Both the position numbers and the translations under genes were made by a program. A stretch of DNA of 37,789 bases from Streptomyces sp. adm13(2018). GTDB lineage: Bacteria > Actinomycetota > Actinomycetes > Streptomycetales > Streptomycetaceae. The stretch lies in the NCBI RefSeq assembly GCF_008042145.1, contig NZ_RDBH01000141.1:167023-204811 (forward strand), given 5' to 3'. Under the pieces are notes generated by a model, which was not told the origin of the DNA, searched no databases, and saw only the letters and a program-made list of their open reading frames with translations. Every line of letters begins with the position of its first letter. Position 1 is the first letter of the stretch. Shown one piece after another: positions 25,597-33,866 of this stretch.

Positions 25597-27303
25597 GTGA
25601 GGACAGCGACACTGGGACCCGCCGAGCGCGCCGAGGCGCTCGCGGCCATGGCCGAGCGCGAGCTGGACGTGCTGGTGGTCGGCGCCGGGGTGGTCGGCGC
25701 CGGGACGGCGCTGGACGCCGTCACGAGAGGCCTCTCCACCGGCATCGTCGAGGCCCGCGACTGGGCCTCCGGCACCTCCAGTCGGTCCAGCAAGCTCATC
25801 CACGGCGGCCTGCGCTATCTGGAGATGCTGGACTTCGCCCTGGTCCGGGAGGCCCTCAAGGAGCGCGGACTGCTCCTGGAGCGGCTGGCGCCCCACCTGG
25901 TGAAGCCGGTCCCCTTCCTCTACCCGCTCCAGCACAAGGGCTGGGAGCGGTTCTACGCGGGCTCCGGCGTCGCGCTGTACGACGCTATGTCGCTCTCCTC
26001 CGGCCACGGCCGGGGCCTCCCCGTCCACCGGCACCTGTCCCGGCGGGGCGCGCTGCGGGTCGCCCCCTGCCTCCGGAAGGACGCGCTCGTCGGCGCCCTC
26101 CAGTACTACGACGCCCAGATGGACGACGCCCGCTTCGTCACCACCCTGGTGCGCACCGCCGCGTCCTACGGCGCCCTGGCCGCGAGCCGGGCCCGCGTCA
26201 CCGGCTTCCTGCGCGAGGGCGCCCGGGTCGTCGGCGCCCGCGTCCAGGACGTCGAGGCCGGCGCGGAGTACGAGATCCGGGCCAAGCAGATCGTCAACGC
26301 CACGGGGGTGTGGACCGACGACACCCAGGCCCTGATCGCCGAGCGCGGCCAGTTCCACGTCCGCGCCTCCAAGGGCATCCACCTCGTCGTCCCCAAGGAC
26401 CGCATCCACTCCTCCACCGGCCTCATCCTGCGCACCGAGAAGTCCGTGCTCTTCGTGATCCCCTGGGGCCGGCACTGGATCGTCGGCACCACCGACACCG
26501 AGTGGGACCTCGACAAGGCCCACCCCGCCGCCTCCAGCGCCGACATCGACTACCTCCTGGAGCACGTGAACACCGTGCTCGCCACCGCCCTCACCCGGGA
26601 CGACGTCGAAGGGGTCTACGCGGGCCTGCGCCCCCTGCTCGCCGGCGAGTCCGACGCCACGAGCAAGCTCTCCCGCGAGCACACCGTCGCCCACCCGGCG
26701 CCCGGACTCGTCGTGGTGGCCGGCGGCAAGTACACGACGTACCGCGTCATGGCCAAGGACGCCGTCGACGAGGCCGTGCACGGGCTCGACCAGCGGGTCG
26801 CCCCCTGCGTCACCGAGGACATCCCGCTCCTGGGCGCCGAGGGCTACCGGGCCCTGTGGAACGCGCGGGCCAGGATCGCCGCGCGCACCGGCCTCCACGT
26901 CGTCCGGGTCGAGCATCTCCTGAACCGATACGGCTCCCTGACGGAGCAGATCCTCGACCTCATCGCCGAGGATCCCACCCTCGCCGAACCGCTGCCCGCC
27001 GCCGACGACTACCTGCGTGCCGAGATCGTCTACGCGGCCTCCCACGAGGGCGCCCGTCATCTCGACGACGTCCTCACCCGGCGCACCAGGATCTCCATCG
27101 AGACCTTCGACCGGGGCACACTCAGCGCCCGTGAGTGCGCGGGGCTCATGGCGCCGGTGCTCGGCTGGGACGAGCAGCAGATCGAGAAGGAGATCGAGCA
27201 CTACGAGAAGCGCGTCGAGGCGGAGCGGGAGTCGCAGCGGCAGCCCGACGACCTGACGGCGGACGCGGCCCGGCTCGGTGCGCCGGACATCGTGCCGATC
27301 TGA
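25597..27303 (+). CDS. glpD: aerobic glycerol-3-phosphate dehydrogenase
   Basis: This 568-residue FAD enzyme oxidises sn-glycerol 3-phosphate to dihydroxyacetone phosphate and passes electrons to menaquinone at the membrane. The FAD-binding motif is LVVGAGVVGAGTALDA (about residues 27-42). The GlpD signature GTSSRSSKLIHGGLRYLE follows, then the substrate-domain features IHLVVPKDRI and WGRHWIVGTTDTEWD and the C-terminal helical domain (LLNRYGSLTEQILDLI, SIETFDRGTLS). GTG 25597 has GGGAGG at 25585-25590. The gene is followed by a stop-spanning tandem repeat and a terminator. No GylR-type operator was recognised. Confidence 0.96.
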   Translation: MRTATLGPAERAEALAAMAERELDVLVVGAGVVGAGTALDAVTRGLSTGIVEARDWASGTSSRSSKLIHGGLRYLEMLDFALVREALKERGLLLERLAPHLVKPVPFLYPLQHKGWERFYAGSGVALYDAMSLSSGHGRGLPVHRHLSRRGALRVAPCLRKDALVGALQYYDAQMDDARFVTTLVRTAASYGALAASRARVTGFLREGARVVGARVQDVEAGAEYEIRAKQIVNATGVWTDDTQALIAERGQFHVRASKGIHLVVPKDRIHSSTGLILRTEKSVLFVIPWGRHWIVGTTDTEWDLDKAHPAASSADIDYLLEHVNTVLATALTRDDVEGVYAGLRPLLAGESDATSKLSREHTVAHPAPGLVVVAGGKYTTYRVMAKDAVDEAVHGLDQRVAPCVTEDIPLLGAEGYRALWNARARIAARTGLHVVRVEHLLNRYGSLTEQILDLIAEDPTLAEPLPAADDYLRAEIVYAASHEGARHLDDVLTRRTRISIETFDRGTLSARECAGLMAPVLGWDEQQIEKEIEHYEKRVEAERESQRQPDDLTADAARLGAPDIVPI

Positions 27304-27330
27304 CGTGCCGATCTGACGTGCCGACCTGAC
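27292..27330 (+). repeat. 13-bp tandem repeat spanning the glpD stop codon
   Basis: GTGCCGATCTGAC (27292-27304), an identical copy (27305-27317) and a one-mismatch copy (27318-27330). The first unit contains the TGA stop, so each copy supplies an extra stop codon. Confidence 0.85.
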
Positions 27331-27347
27331 GGGACGTCGGCCGGACG

Positions 27348-27384
27348 TTCGGCGGGACGTGTGTGTGCCGCCCGTCCCGCCGAA
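27348..27384 (+). terminator. terminator after glpD
   Basis: TTCGGCGGGACG (27348-27359) pairs perfectly with CGTCCCGCCGAA (27373-27384) around a 13-nt loop, 44 bp after the glpD stop. Confidence 0.85.
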
Positions 27385-27576
27385 GAAGGACCGGGTCGCC
27401 CGCCGGGGGTGGGAACCAACCTGGGGGGTGAGCGGGGGCGTCGTCATCCCGGAGTACGGACCCGGGGACGCCACCCGTCCTGAGGTGAGGGACAATGGCC
27501 TCTCTTCCAGGGCGGGTTATCGCATCGCGCGGGAAGCGGCAGACGCGGCGAAGATCAGTGATCGCAGAGGGGACGC

Positions 27577-30213
27577 ATGTCGGAGGCGGAGCAGTCGCGG
27601 GACACGGCGAAGGACCCCGGGCGAGACGCCGCCGCGGGGGCCGCGACCGACGGCGACCGAGGAGTGGTCCCGGCCGCGCGTGAGCCGGAGCGGGACGACG
27701 CGACGGACACACAGGACGCGAAGAACACGCAGGTCGGGCGGGGTGTGGAGGAGGCCGGGAAGACGGCCGCGTCCACCGCGCCGGCCGCGGAGCCCGCCGT
27801 TCCCGCCGACCCGGCGGAGTCACCGGACCCGGCGGGCCCGGTGGACGCCGCCGCCCCGGGGGATCCGCGCGCCGGGGTCGCGAAGGACCCGCGCGAGGGC
27901 GCGAAGGACCCCCGTGCCGGGGAGCCGGAGGACCAGCGCGCCGGGGAACCGGAGGACGTGGGCGTACGGGACGTGAAGGACGTTCAGGACGCCCCGGGCG
28001 GTGCGGACGTGAAGGGCGTTCAGGATGCGTCGGACGGTTCGGCCGTGAAGAGCGTTCAGGACGACCCGCGCGGTTCGGGTGTGAAGGACGCTCAGAGTGC
28101 GGCGGGCGGTCCGGACGTTCCGGGTGCGTCGGATGCTCCGGGTGCGTCGGGTGGGCGGCTGCGGGGAACCGAGCCGTCGACCGGGCGCGCCGGGTTCGGC
28201 GCGGGCGACGGCGACGGGGAGAGCGACCGCACCCCGGCTCCGCGCTCCGCCCGCGGCACCGGCGGCGACCGGATGCGCAAGACCCCGGTCAACGAGGGCC
28301 GGCTGCTCGCCGGGCGCTACCGGCTCGGCGGGATCCTCGGCCGCGGCGGCATGGGCACGGTGTGGCGCGCGGTCGACGAGACCCTCGGCCGCACGGTCGC
28401 CGTCAAGGAACTCCGCTTCCCCACCAGCATCGACGAGGACGAGAAGCGCCGCCTCATCACCCGGACCCTGCGCGAGGCCAAGGCCATCGCCCGGATCCGC
28501 AACAACGGCGCCGTGACCGTCTACGACGTCGTCGACGAGGACGACCGTCCGTGGATCGTCATGGAGCTCATCGAGGGCAAGTCCCTCGCCGACGCGGTCC
28601 GCGAGGACGGCGTGCTCACGCCCCGGCGCGCCGCCGAGGTGGGCCTCGCCATCCTCGACGTGCTCCGCTCGGCGCACCGCGAGGGCATCCTGCACCGCGA
28701 CGTGAAGCCGTCCAACGTGCTGATCGCCGAGGACGGCCGGGTCGTCCTCACCGACTTCGGCATCGCCCAGGTCGAGGGCGACCCCTCGATCACCTCCACC
28801 GGCATGCTCGTCGGTGCCCCCTCGTACATCTCGCCGGAGCGCGCCCGCGGCCACAAGCCCGGTCCCGCCGCCGACATGTGGTCCCTCGGCGGACTCATCT
28901 ACGCGGCGGTCGAGGGCAGCCCGCCGTACGACAAGGGTTCCGCCATCGCCACCCTCACGGCGGTGATGACCGAGCCCGTCGACCCGCCGAAGAACGCGGG
29001 GCCCGAGCTGGAGAAGGTCATCTACGGCCTCCTCGCCAAGGACCCGGCCCAGCGGCTCGACGACGCCGGAGCCCGCGTCCTGCTCCTCGCCGTCCTCGAC
29101 GCACCGGACCCGGTGCCGCCGGTCTCGCCCGAGGTCACCCGGGTCGTACCGCTGCCGCCGCACCCCGACCAGCCCCCGGTGCCGCGTGCGGCCGACCGGG
29201 GGACGGCGCCCGAGGCGGCCACCGGCCGGATGAGCGGCGCCCCGAACTCCGTGCGGAACGCGACGGCCTCCGCGAAGGCCGAGCCGTGGACCGCGTCGAC
29301 CCCGGCCGGGCGGCCGGGGGCGGGCCCCGCCACGCGCGGCGCCGCCGGCAGACCGGCCTCGTCCCGCGCGGCCCTCACCGACGTCGTGCCGCGCCGGACG
29401 CTGATCATCATCGCGGCGGTCGCCGTGCTCGCCCTCCTCGGGACGATCCTCGCGGTCTCCCTCCGGGGCGGCGGCGAGGGCGACCAGGGCAAGGGGACCG
29501 ACGGCACCACGGCCTCGGCGGGAGCGTCCGCGGGCGGCGACGGCTCCGACGGCTCCAGCGGGGCGGGCGGCGCGGACGGCGGCAAGGGCCAGTCCACCGG
29601 CAGCGCCGGCCAGCAGGGCGGCGCCCAGCCCGGCGACACCGGTGCGAACGGATCGACCGGCGGCGACGGCGCGACCGGCGCCACCGCGACCGGCGGGTCG
29701 AACGGCACCGGAACCACGCCGAGCGGCAAACCCAGCGGCGGCACCGGCACGCAGCTGCCCGCGGGCTACACCCTCGTCACCAACGACCGCTTCCACTTCT
29801 CGATGGCGATGCCCGCCGACTTCACCCTCCGCCCGATACCGGGCTACAGCGGTGGCGGGATCTTCAGCAGGAGCGGCGGCTTTCCGCGCGTCCAGGTCGA
29901 CTTCAACGCCAGCCCCAAGGACGACGCCGCGGCGGCCTGGGAGCTCGGCAAGATCGGCGTGGCCGCCACCAGCAAGAACTACAAGCACTTCGGCATCAGG
30001 ACGGTCTCCTACAAGGGCTACCCGACCGTCGCCGACTGGGAGTTCGAACGCACCCAGCAGGGTATGCGGGTCCATGTGCTCAACCGCGGCTTCAAGGTGG
30101 ACGCCAGGCACGGCTACTCCATCATGATCAGCTGCAAGGCCGAGGAGTGGAACGGGGAGGAGTGCCGGACGCTGCGCGAGACGGCGTTCGCCACGTTCAC
30201 CCCCAAGGACTGA
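27577..30213 (+). CDS. transmembrane Ser/Thr protein kinase (PknB-like) 1
   Basis: This 878-residue kinase starts with about 230 disordered, charged residues that include four 12-residue repeats. The kinase domain follows (about 245-510): GRGGMGTVW, Lys277 in VAVKELRF, HRDVKPSN (Asp375), Asp393 in TDFGIA, and GAPSYISPE. All catalytic residues are present, so activity is expected. A Pro/Ala linker, one membrane helix (about 609-629, LIIIAAVAVLALLGTILAVSL) and a Gly/Ser/Thr-rich stalk lead to a C-terminal extracytoplasmic domain of about 150 residues (YTLVTNDRFHFSMAMPADF). That domain also occurs in the next two genes. ATG 27577 follows AGAGGGG. The ligand and substrates are unknown. Confidence 0.93.
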   Translation: MSEAEQSRDTAKDPGRDAAAGAATDGDRGVVPAAREPERDDATDTQDAKNTQVGRGVEEAGKTAASTAPAAEPAVPADPAESPDPAGPVDAAAPGDPRAGVAKDPREGAKDPRAGEPEDQRAGEPEDVGVRDVKDVQDAPGGADVKGVQDASDGSAVKSVQDDPRGSGVKDAQSAAGGPDVPGASDAPGASGGRLRGTEPSTGRAGFGAGDGDGESDRTPAPRSARGTGGDRMRKTPVNEGRLLAGRYRLGGILGRGGMGTVWRAVDETLGRTVAVKELRFPTSIDEDEKRRLITRTLREAKAIARIRNNGAVTVYDVVDEDDRPWIVMELIEGKSLADAVREDGVLTPRRAAEVGLAILDVLRSAHREGILHRDVKPSNVLIAEDGRVVLTDFGIAQVEGDPSITSTGMLVGAPSYISPERARGHKPGPAADMWSLGGLIYAAVEGSPPYDKGSAIATLTAVMTEPVDPPKNAGPELEKVIYGLLAKDPAQRLDDAGARVLLLAVLDAPDPVPPVSPEVTRVVPLPPHPDQPPVPRAADRGTAPEAATGRMSGAPNSVRNATASAKAEPWTASTPAGRPGAGPATRGAAGRPASSRAALTDVVPRRTLIIIAAVAVLALLGTILAVSLRGGGEGDQGKGTDGTTASAGASAGGDGSDGSSGAGGADGGKGQSTGSAGQQGGAQPGDTGANGSTGGDGATGATATGGSNGTGTTPSGKPSGGTGTQLPAGYTLVTNDRFHFSMAMPADFTLRPIPGYSGGGIFSRSGGFPRVQVDFNASPKDDAAAAWELGKIGVAATSKNYKHFGIRTVSYKGYPTVADWEFERTQQGMRVHVLNRGFKVDARHGYSIMISCKAEEWNGEECRTLRETAFATFTPKD
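27973..28116 (+). repeat. 36-bp tandem repeat encoding 12-residue units in kinase 1
   Basis: Four units begin at 27973, 28009, 28045 and 28081, encoding VKDVQDAPGGAD, VKGVQDASDGSA, VKSVQDDPRGSG and VKDAQSAAGGPD; a degenerate fifth (VPGASDAPGASG) follows. They lie in the disordered cytoplasmic N-terminus. Confidence 0.9.
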
Positions 30214-30369
30214 CCAGCGGCACGTATCGTGAGAGTTCGAGGACCGTACGCAGCCGAACAGAGCCGATAACTGCACGCTGCCGGACCGGAATTGTCGGAC
30301 TCGCGTGATCCCGCCCGATCCGGAGGGATCCGCGGGTCCACGGGGACAGCGTGCGCGTGGGGAGGCGTC
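30214..30369 (+). promoter_or_regulatory. spacer between kinase 1 and the pseudokinase gene
   Basis: This 156-bp spacer ends in GGGGAGG (30359-30365), the ribosome-binding site of the pseudokinase gene. No clear promoter or terminator was found, so read-through from kinase 1 is plausible. Confidence 0.35.
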
Positions 30370-31188
30370 GTGGACGACTACGCGGGAAGGGTGCTCGCGG
30401 ACCGCTACCGCCTGCCGCTGCCGCCGGCCGACGCGGAACCGGACGCCTACGATCCGGCCGAGACGCGCGCCTTCGACACGTACAGCGGGCAGGAGGTCCT
30501 GGTCCGCCGGGTGCCGCTGCCGGAGTTCGTCGACGCCGAGGTGCTCGACGGCGACGGCGACGGCGGTCCCGCGGGGCCGTACGGGGCCGCCGGGCGGGCT
30601 ACCCGCCGTCCGGCGGAGCCCGTCGTGCGCCGGGCGATCGAGGCGGCCCAGGCCGCCGCGCAGATCCCCGACCACCCCCTGCTCGACCAGGTCTTCGACG
30701 TCTTCGCGGAGGCCGGTTCGCTCTGGATAGTGAGCGAACGCATAGCGGCCCGGCCGCTGGCCGCGCTCCTCGCCGAGCGCCCGCTGAACCCCTACCGCGC
30801 GGCCGAGATCGGCGCCGACGTCCTCACCGCACTGCGCGCGCTCCACGCCCACGGCTGGGTGCACCGCAACATCACCGCGCGGACGGTCCTCGTCTGCGAC
30901 GACGGCCGGGTGGTCCTCACGGGCCTCGCGGTCGGCGCCGCGGAGGAGGCCCTCTGCGGGTACGCCCCCGAACCCGAGCCGGAGGCCACGGGGTGGCAGG
31001 CGCCCGCGGAGGAGTACGGCGAGGAGGACGGCCAGGAGTACGACGAGGCATACGACCACGAGTACGGCGAGGCGTCCGGCTCCGGGGACGACGACACGGA
31101 GGAGTACGACTCCGAGCCGTACGAGGCCGAGGTCTACGAGGAGGCCGACGGGAACGACGTCCCCTACCGGGCGGACGAGTTCGGGACG

Positions 31189-31308
31189 GACGAGTACCGG
31201 GCCGACGGGTACCGGGCCGACGAGTACCGGGCCGAGCAGTACGGAGCGGGCGAGCGCGGGGCTGACCCGTACGGTGCCGACGAGTACGGGGCCGACCGGT
31301 ACGGGGCG
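31189..31308 (+). repeat. 15-bp/5-residue acidic Tyr repeat in the pseudokinase
   Basis: Eight pentapeptides of the form x-x-Y-[RG]-A run without gaps (DEYRA, DGYRA, DEYRA, EQYGA, GERGA, DPYGA, DEYGA, DRYGA). They sit in the long insertion after the degenerate DFG site. Confidence 0.9.
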
Positions 31309-31461
31309 GCGCCGGGCGCGACGGACGACGGGCCGCCGGAGGCCCCCGCCGGGACCGGCGGCGAGCGGCCGGAGCCCGCGCCGCCGGCGTACGGCTACGG
31401 CTACGGCGGGGGATACGTCGACGAGGTGCGCCTCCCCGGCCAGACCCGGTATCTCCCCGAA

Positions 31462-31522
31462 CGCCGGGGCCGGTTCCGTAGGGCGAGGCGGCGGAGGGGG
31501 TGTCCTCCTGGCCGGTCGCGGG
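31462..31522 (+). repeat. left arm of perfect 61-bp inverted repeat
   Basis: This arm is identical to the reverse complement of 31632-31692. In the pseudokinase frame it encodes an unusually basic run with rare codons; in the downstream frame it contains a TAG (31479-31481). It is probably the extra, inserted copy. Confidence 0.95.
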
Positions 31523-33731
31523 CGACCCCGCGCCGGACCCCTACCGGACCGACCCCGAGCCCGACCACGTCGACTCGGACCCCTACCAGGCCGAACCCGA
31601 CCAGGACCGGGCCGGGTCCGGCCCCCGTGCCCCCGCGACCGGCCAGGAGGACACCCCCTCCGCCGCCTCGCCCTACGGAACCGGCCCCGGCGGCTACGGC
31701 ACCGATCCCTACGGGCGGGCCCTGCCCGCGGCGCCCGCCGCCGAGACGCAGCCAGCGGCCGCGCCGCCCACCGCGGACGTGCGGGCCGCCCGCGCGGGGG
31801 CCATCGCCGCCTACCGGGCCGGTGCGCGCGCCGCGGCCAAGCTCGGCGAGACCGGGAACCTGCCCGCACAGCGCCCCGCGCCGACGGACCCGACCCCGGC
31901 CCCGCCGCCCCCGCCCCCGGAGCCGACCGCGCAGGCGTCCGGCGCGCCCGAGCCGCAGTGGTGGGCGCGGGTGGCGGACGACGACGAGGACGACGAGGAC
32001 GACGGCGACGAGCCGTACGGCGGGGGCCCGCAGGCCGGTCCGCCGCCGCGGGTGATGCTGGCAGGCAACTGGAGCGACGGCCCGCACGCGTCGCGGGACG
32101 GATCGCCGCGGATCCCGGCCGGCGGTTCGGGTCCCGGGCGCGGCCCCGTGCTGCCCGGTTCGGGCCGTCCGGCGCTGCCGGCGGGCTACAAGGCCGCGAC
32201 CCCGGACCCCGGCCGCCTCCCGGTCCCCGCCGGCGACCGGGAGACGGCCCTGGAGCCGGCCGTGACCCCGGACCGGGCCCGGTCCGACCGCGGCCCGACC
32301 ACCCGGCTCGCCGCCGAGCGGGCCCGGCACACCCGGATCGCGGTCGTCGGCGCCGTCACCGAGCGCTGGGCGCCCGAGCAGGCCGGCCCCGTCCACGAGA
32401 ACTGGCGCCTCGCCCCGCCGATCGGCCCCGCCACCGACCTGTGGGCGCTCGGCGCGCTCCTCTACCGGGCCGTCCAGGGCCATGCCCCCTACCCGGAGGA
32501 CAGCGCGGCCGAACTCGTCCAGCTGGTCTGCGCCGAGCCGCCCGCCTTCGCCGAGGAGTGCGGCCCGCTGCGCCCCGTGGTGGAGTCCTTGCTGCGCCAG
32601 GACCCCACCGAGCGGCCCGACTTCGAGGAGCTGCGCGGCTGGCTGCGCTCCCTGGTCCGCTCGGCCCCGGAGCCGGATGCCGGTGTCGGGGTCGTACCGC
32701 TGCCGTCGTTCGACGAGACGCGGCTGCCGATCGTGCGCCGGCGCGGCGAGTTGGTCCGCCGTCGGCGCGGGGCAGCGGGCGCGGGGCGGCACCGCCACCG
32801 GCGGCGCGGCAAGGACGCGCGCCTCCCCGACCGTCCGTACGACCGCCACGAGGAGCTCCCGGCAAAGGACTTCGGGGTGGCTCCGGCAGCCGCCGGCGTC
32901 CGGGAGGAGTACCGGGAGGACTTCCCGGAGTCGTACCACGAGGAGATCCCGCAGCGCGCGTCCCGCAGCCCCCGGGCGCCCCGGGCCGGAAAGGGGCCGC
33001 GCGCCGGCCGCCCGCCGGGCTCCCCGCGGTCGCTCGGCCGTACGCTCCTGGTCCTCGTCTTCCTGCTGCTCGGCGGGGCCGTCGCGTACGCCGTCCTCTT
33101 CATGCCCCGCGACGGGGAGACGCCCGCCGGGTCCGCCTCCCCCTCCGGGGCACCGCGGACGACGGCACCCGCGAACCCCCCGTCGGGTACGACGCCGCCG
33201 GCCACCCGGCAGCCGACCTCCGCGCCTGCCACCCCGCGCACCACCCCGCCGGCCGCGGATCCGTCGGGCCCGGCGCTCGCCGCCGGGTACGCGCTGCGGC
33301 AGGATCCCGAGGGGTTCCGGATCGGGGTGCCGAACGGCTGGCGGCGCAGCCCGCTCAACGACGCCGGGCAAGTCCGCTACACCAGCGGGGACTTCACGAT
33401 GATCGTGGTGCCCGGCCGGGACACCGTCAGTGCGAACGGCTCGGACCCGCTGGAGTACCAGAGCTCCAGGGAGCGCGAACTGGAGCCCGCGCGGTCGTCG
33501 AGCTGGGGCGAGGTGCAGGAGACGCGGCTGGTCACCATCGGTACGACCGTGACGGCCACGGGCAGTTACCTGTGGCCGGACAGCACGGGCCGCATGGTCT
33601 TCGTCCGCAACCTCGCGATGATTCACGACGGCAGGTACCACGTCGTGCAGGTCATCGGCCCGAAGAACGACCGCTCCAAGATCTCCGAGATCTTCGACGA
33701 GGCCACGAAGGGCTTCCGCCCGGGCCGCTGA
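31500..33731 (+). CDS. downstream segment of the pseudokinase gene (C-lobe, membrane helix, extracytoplasmic domain)
   Basis: This frame holds the rest of the pseudokinase: more acidic Pro-rich linker (DPYRTDPEPDHVDSDPYQ), the kinase C-lobe (WAPEQAGPVHENWRLAP, PATDLWALGALLYRAVQG, LLRQDPTERPDFEEL), a basic juxtamembrane region, a membrane helix (TLLVLVFLLLGGAVAYAVLF) and a Thr/Pro stalk. The C-terminal domain starts at GYALRQDPEGFRIGVPNGWRR and resembles those of kinases 1 and 3. The GTG at 31500 is an artefact of the frame break, not a real start: no ribosome-binding site precedes it and the N-lobe is in the other segment. Confidence 0.6.
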   Translation: MSSWPVAGDPAPDPYRTDPEPDHVDSDPYQAEPDQDRAGSGPRAPATGQEDTPSAASPYGTGPGGYGTDPYGRALPAAPAAETQPAAAPPTADVRAARAGAIAAYRAGARAAAKLGETGNLPAQRPAPTDPTPAPPPPPPEPTAQASGAPEPQWWARVADDDEDDEDDGDEPYGGGPQAGPPPRVMLAGNWSDGPHASRDGSPRIPAGGSGPGRGPVLPGSGRPALPAGYKAATPDPGRLPVPAGDRETALEPAVTPDRARSDRGPTTRLAAERARHTRIAVVGAVTERWAPEQAGPVHENWRLAPPIGPATDLWALGALLYRAVQGHAPYPEDSAAELVQLVCAEPPAFAEECGPLRPVVESLLRQDPTERPDFEELRGWLRSLVRSAPEPDAGVGVVPLPSFDETRLPIVRRRGELVRRRRGAAGAGRHRHRRRGKDARLPDRPYDRHEELPAKDFGVAPAAAGVREEYREDFPESYHEEIPQRASRSPRAPRAGKGPRAGRPPGSPRSLGRTLLVLVFLLLGGAVAYAVLFMPRDGETPAGSASPSGAPRTTAPANPPSGTTPPATRQPTSAPATPRTTPPAADPSGPALAAGYALRQDPEGFRIGVPNGWRRSPLNDAGQVRYTSGDFTMIVVPGRDTVSANGSDPLEYQSSRERELEPARSSSWGEVQETRLVTIGTTVTATGSYLWPDSTGRMVFVRNLAMIHDGRYHVVQVIGPKNDRSKISEIFDEATKGFRPGR
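31632..31692 (-). repeat. right arm of perfect 61-bp inverted repeat
   Basis: The arm reads naturally in the pseudokinase frame (ATGQEDTPSAASPYGTGPGG) with GC-rich third positions, so it is probably the original copy. Spacing to the left arm is 109 bp. Confidence 0.95.
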
Positions 33732-33736
33732 GCCGG

Positions 33737-33760
33737 TCCGGGCGCCCCCGCCCGCCCGGA
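33737..33760 (+). terminator. candidate terminator after the pseudokinase gene
   Basis: TCCGGGCG (33737-33744) pairs with CGCCCGGA (33753-33760) around an 8-nt loop, five bases after the stop codon. Confidence 0.6.
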
Positions 33761-33866
33761 TCGCCCATCGGCCCCCGGTCACAGTGCTGTTCCTATGGCC
33801 GCCCCGAGGTTCCGCGATCCGCACCCCCCTCCGTAACCTGTCTTCCGAAGGAACGGGCGGGGGCAA

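Larger units (their letters stand above)
30370..33731 (+). pseudogene. transmembrane pseudokinase gene, interrupted by a frame break at an inverted repeat
   Basis: The gene begins at GTG 30370 and reads as a kinase N-lobe (VLADRYRLPLPPADAEPDAY). No Gly-rich loop is present, the ATP Lys is Arg46 (VLVRRVPL), HRD is HRN (Asn167), and DFG is GLA (Gly185). This is therefore a pseudokinase by design, not just by damage. After VVLTGLA comes an acidic, Tyr-rich insertion; then near 31462 the reading frame must move from the frame of 30370 to that of 31500. The shift lies in the left arm of a perfect 61-bp inverted repeat (31462-31522 with 31632-31692). The left arm in the upstream frame uses AGG, TGT and CCT codons that neighbours avoid. 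Deleting 62 bp (31462-31523) would rejoin the frames, so an inserted inverted copy is the simplest explanation; an assembly error is likely. The intact protein would be about 1,100 residues. Confidence 0.75.

Noticed and set aside
24313..27495. Long minus-strand ORF of over 1,000 residues across glpD and the dehydrogenase homologue
   Set aside because: It is in the wrong frame for both genes, low-complexity, and crosses a divergent promoter region.
27973..28116. CRISPR-like array
   Set aside because: The 36-bp periodicity is in-frame protein repeats with no unique spacers.
31491..31506. Programmed -1 frameshift on the G-run AGGGGG
   Set aside because: A single-tRNA slip at GGG is possible in principle, but the run lies inside the inverted-repeat arm, which is the simpler explanation, and no canonical heptamer is present.
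31462..31692. Invertible phase-variation switch in the pseudokinase gene
   Set aside because: Flipping the 109-bp loop does not change its length, so inversion cannot restore the broken frame. No invertase gene is nearby.
27820..31869. Very long minus-strand ORF opposite kinases 1 and 2 (similar one at 31401-35708)
   Set aside because: These are mirror readings of GC-rich kinase genes: low-complexity Arg/Gly/Pro, no start context and no recognisable domain.
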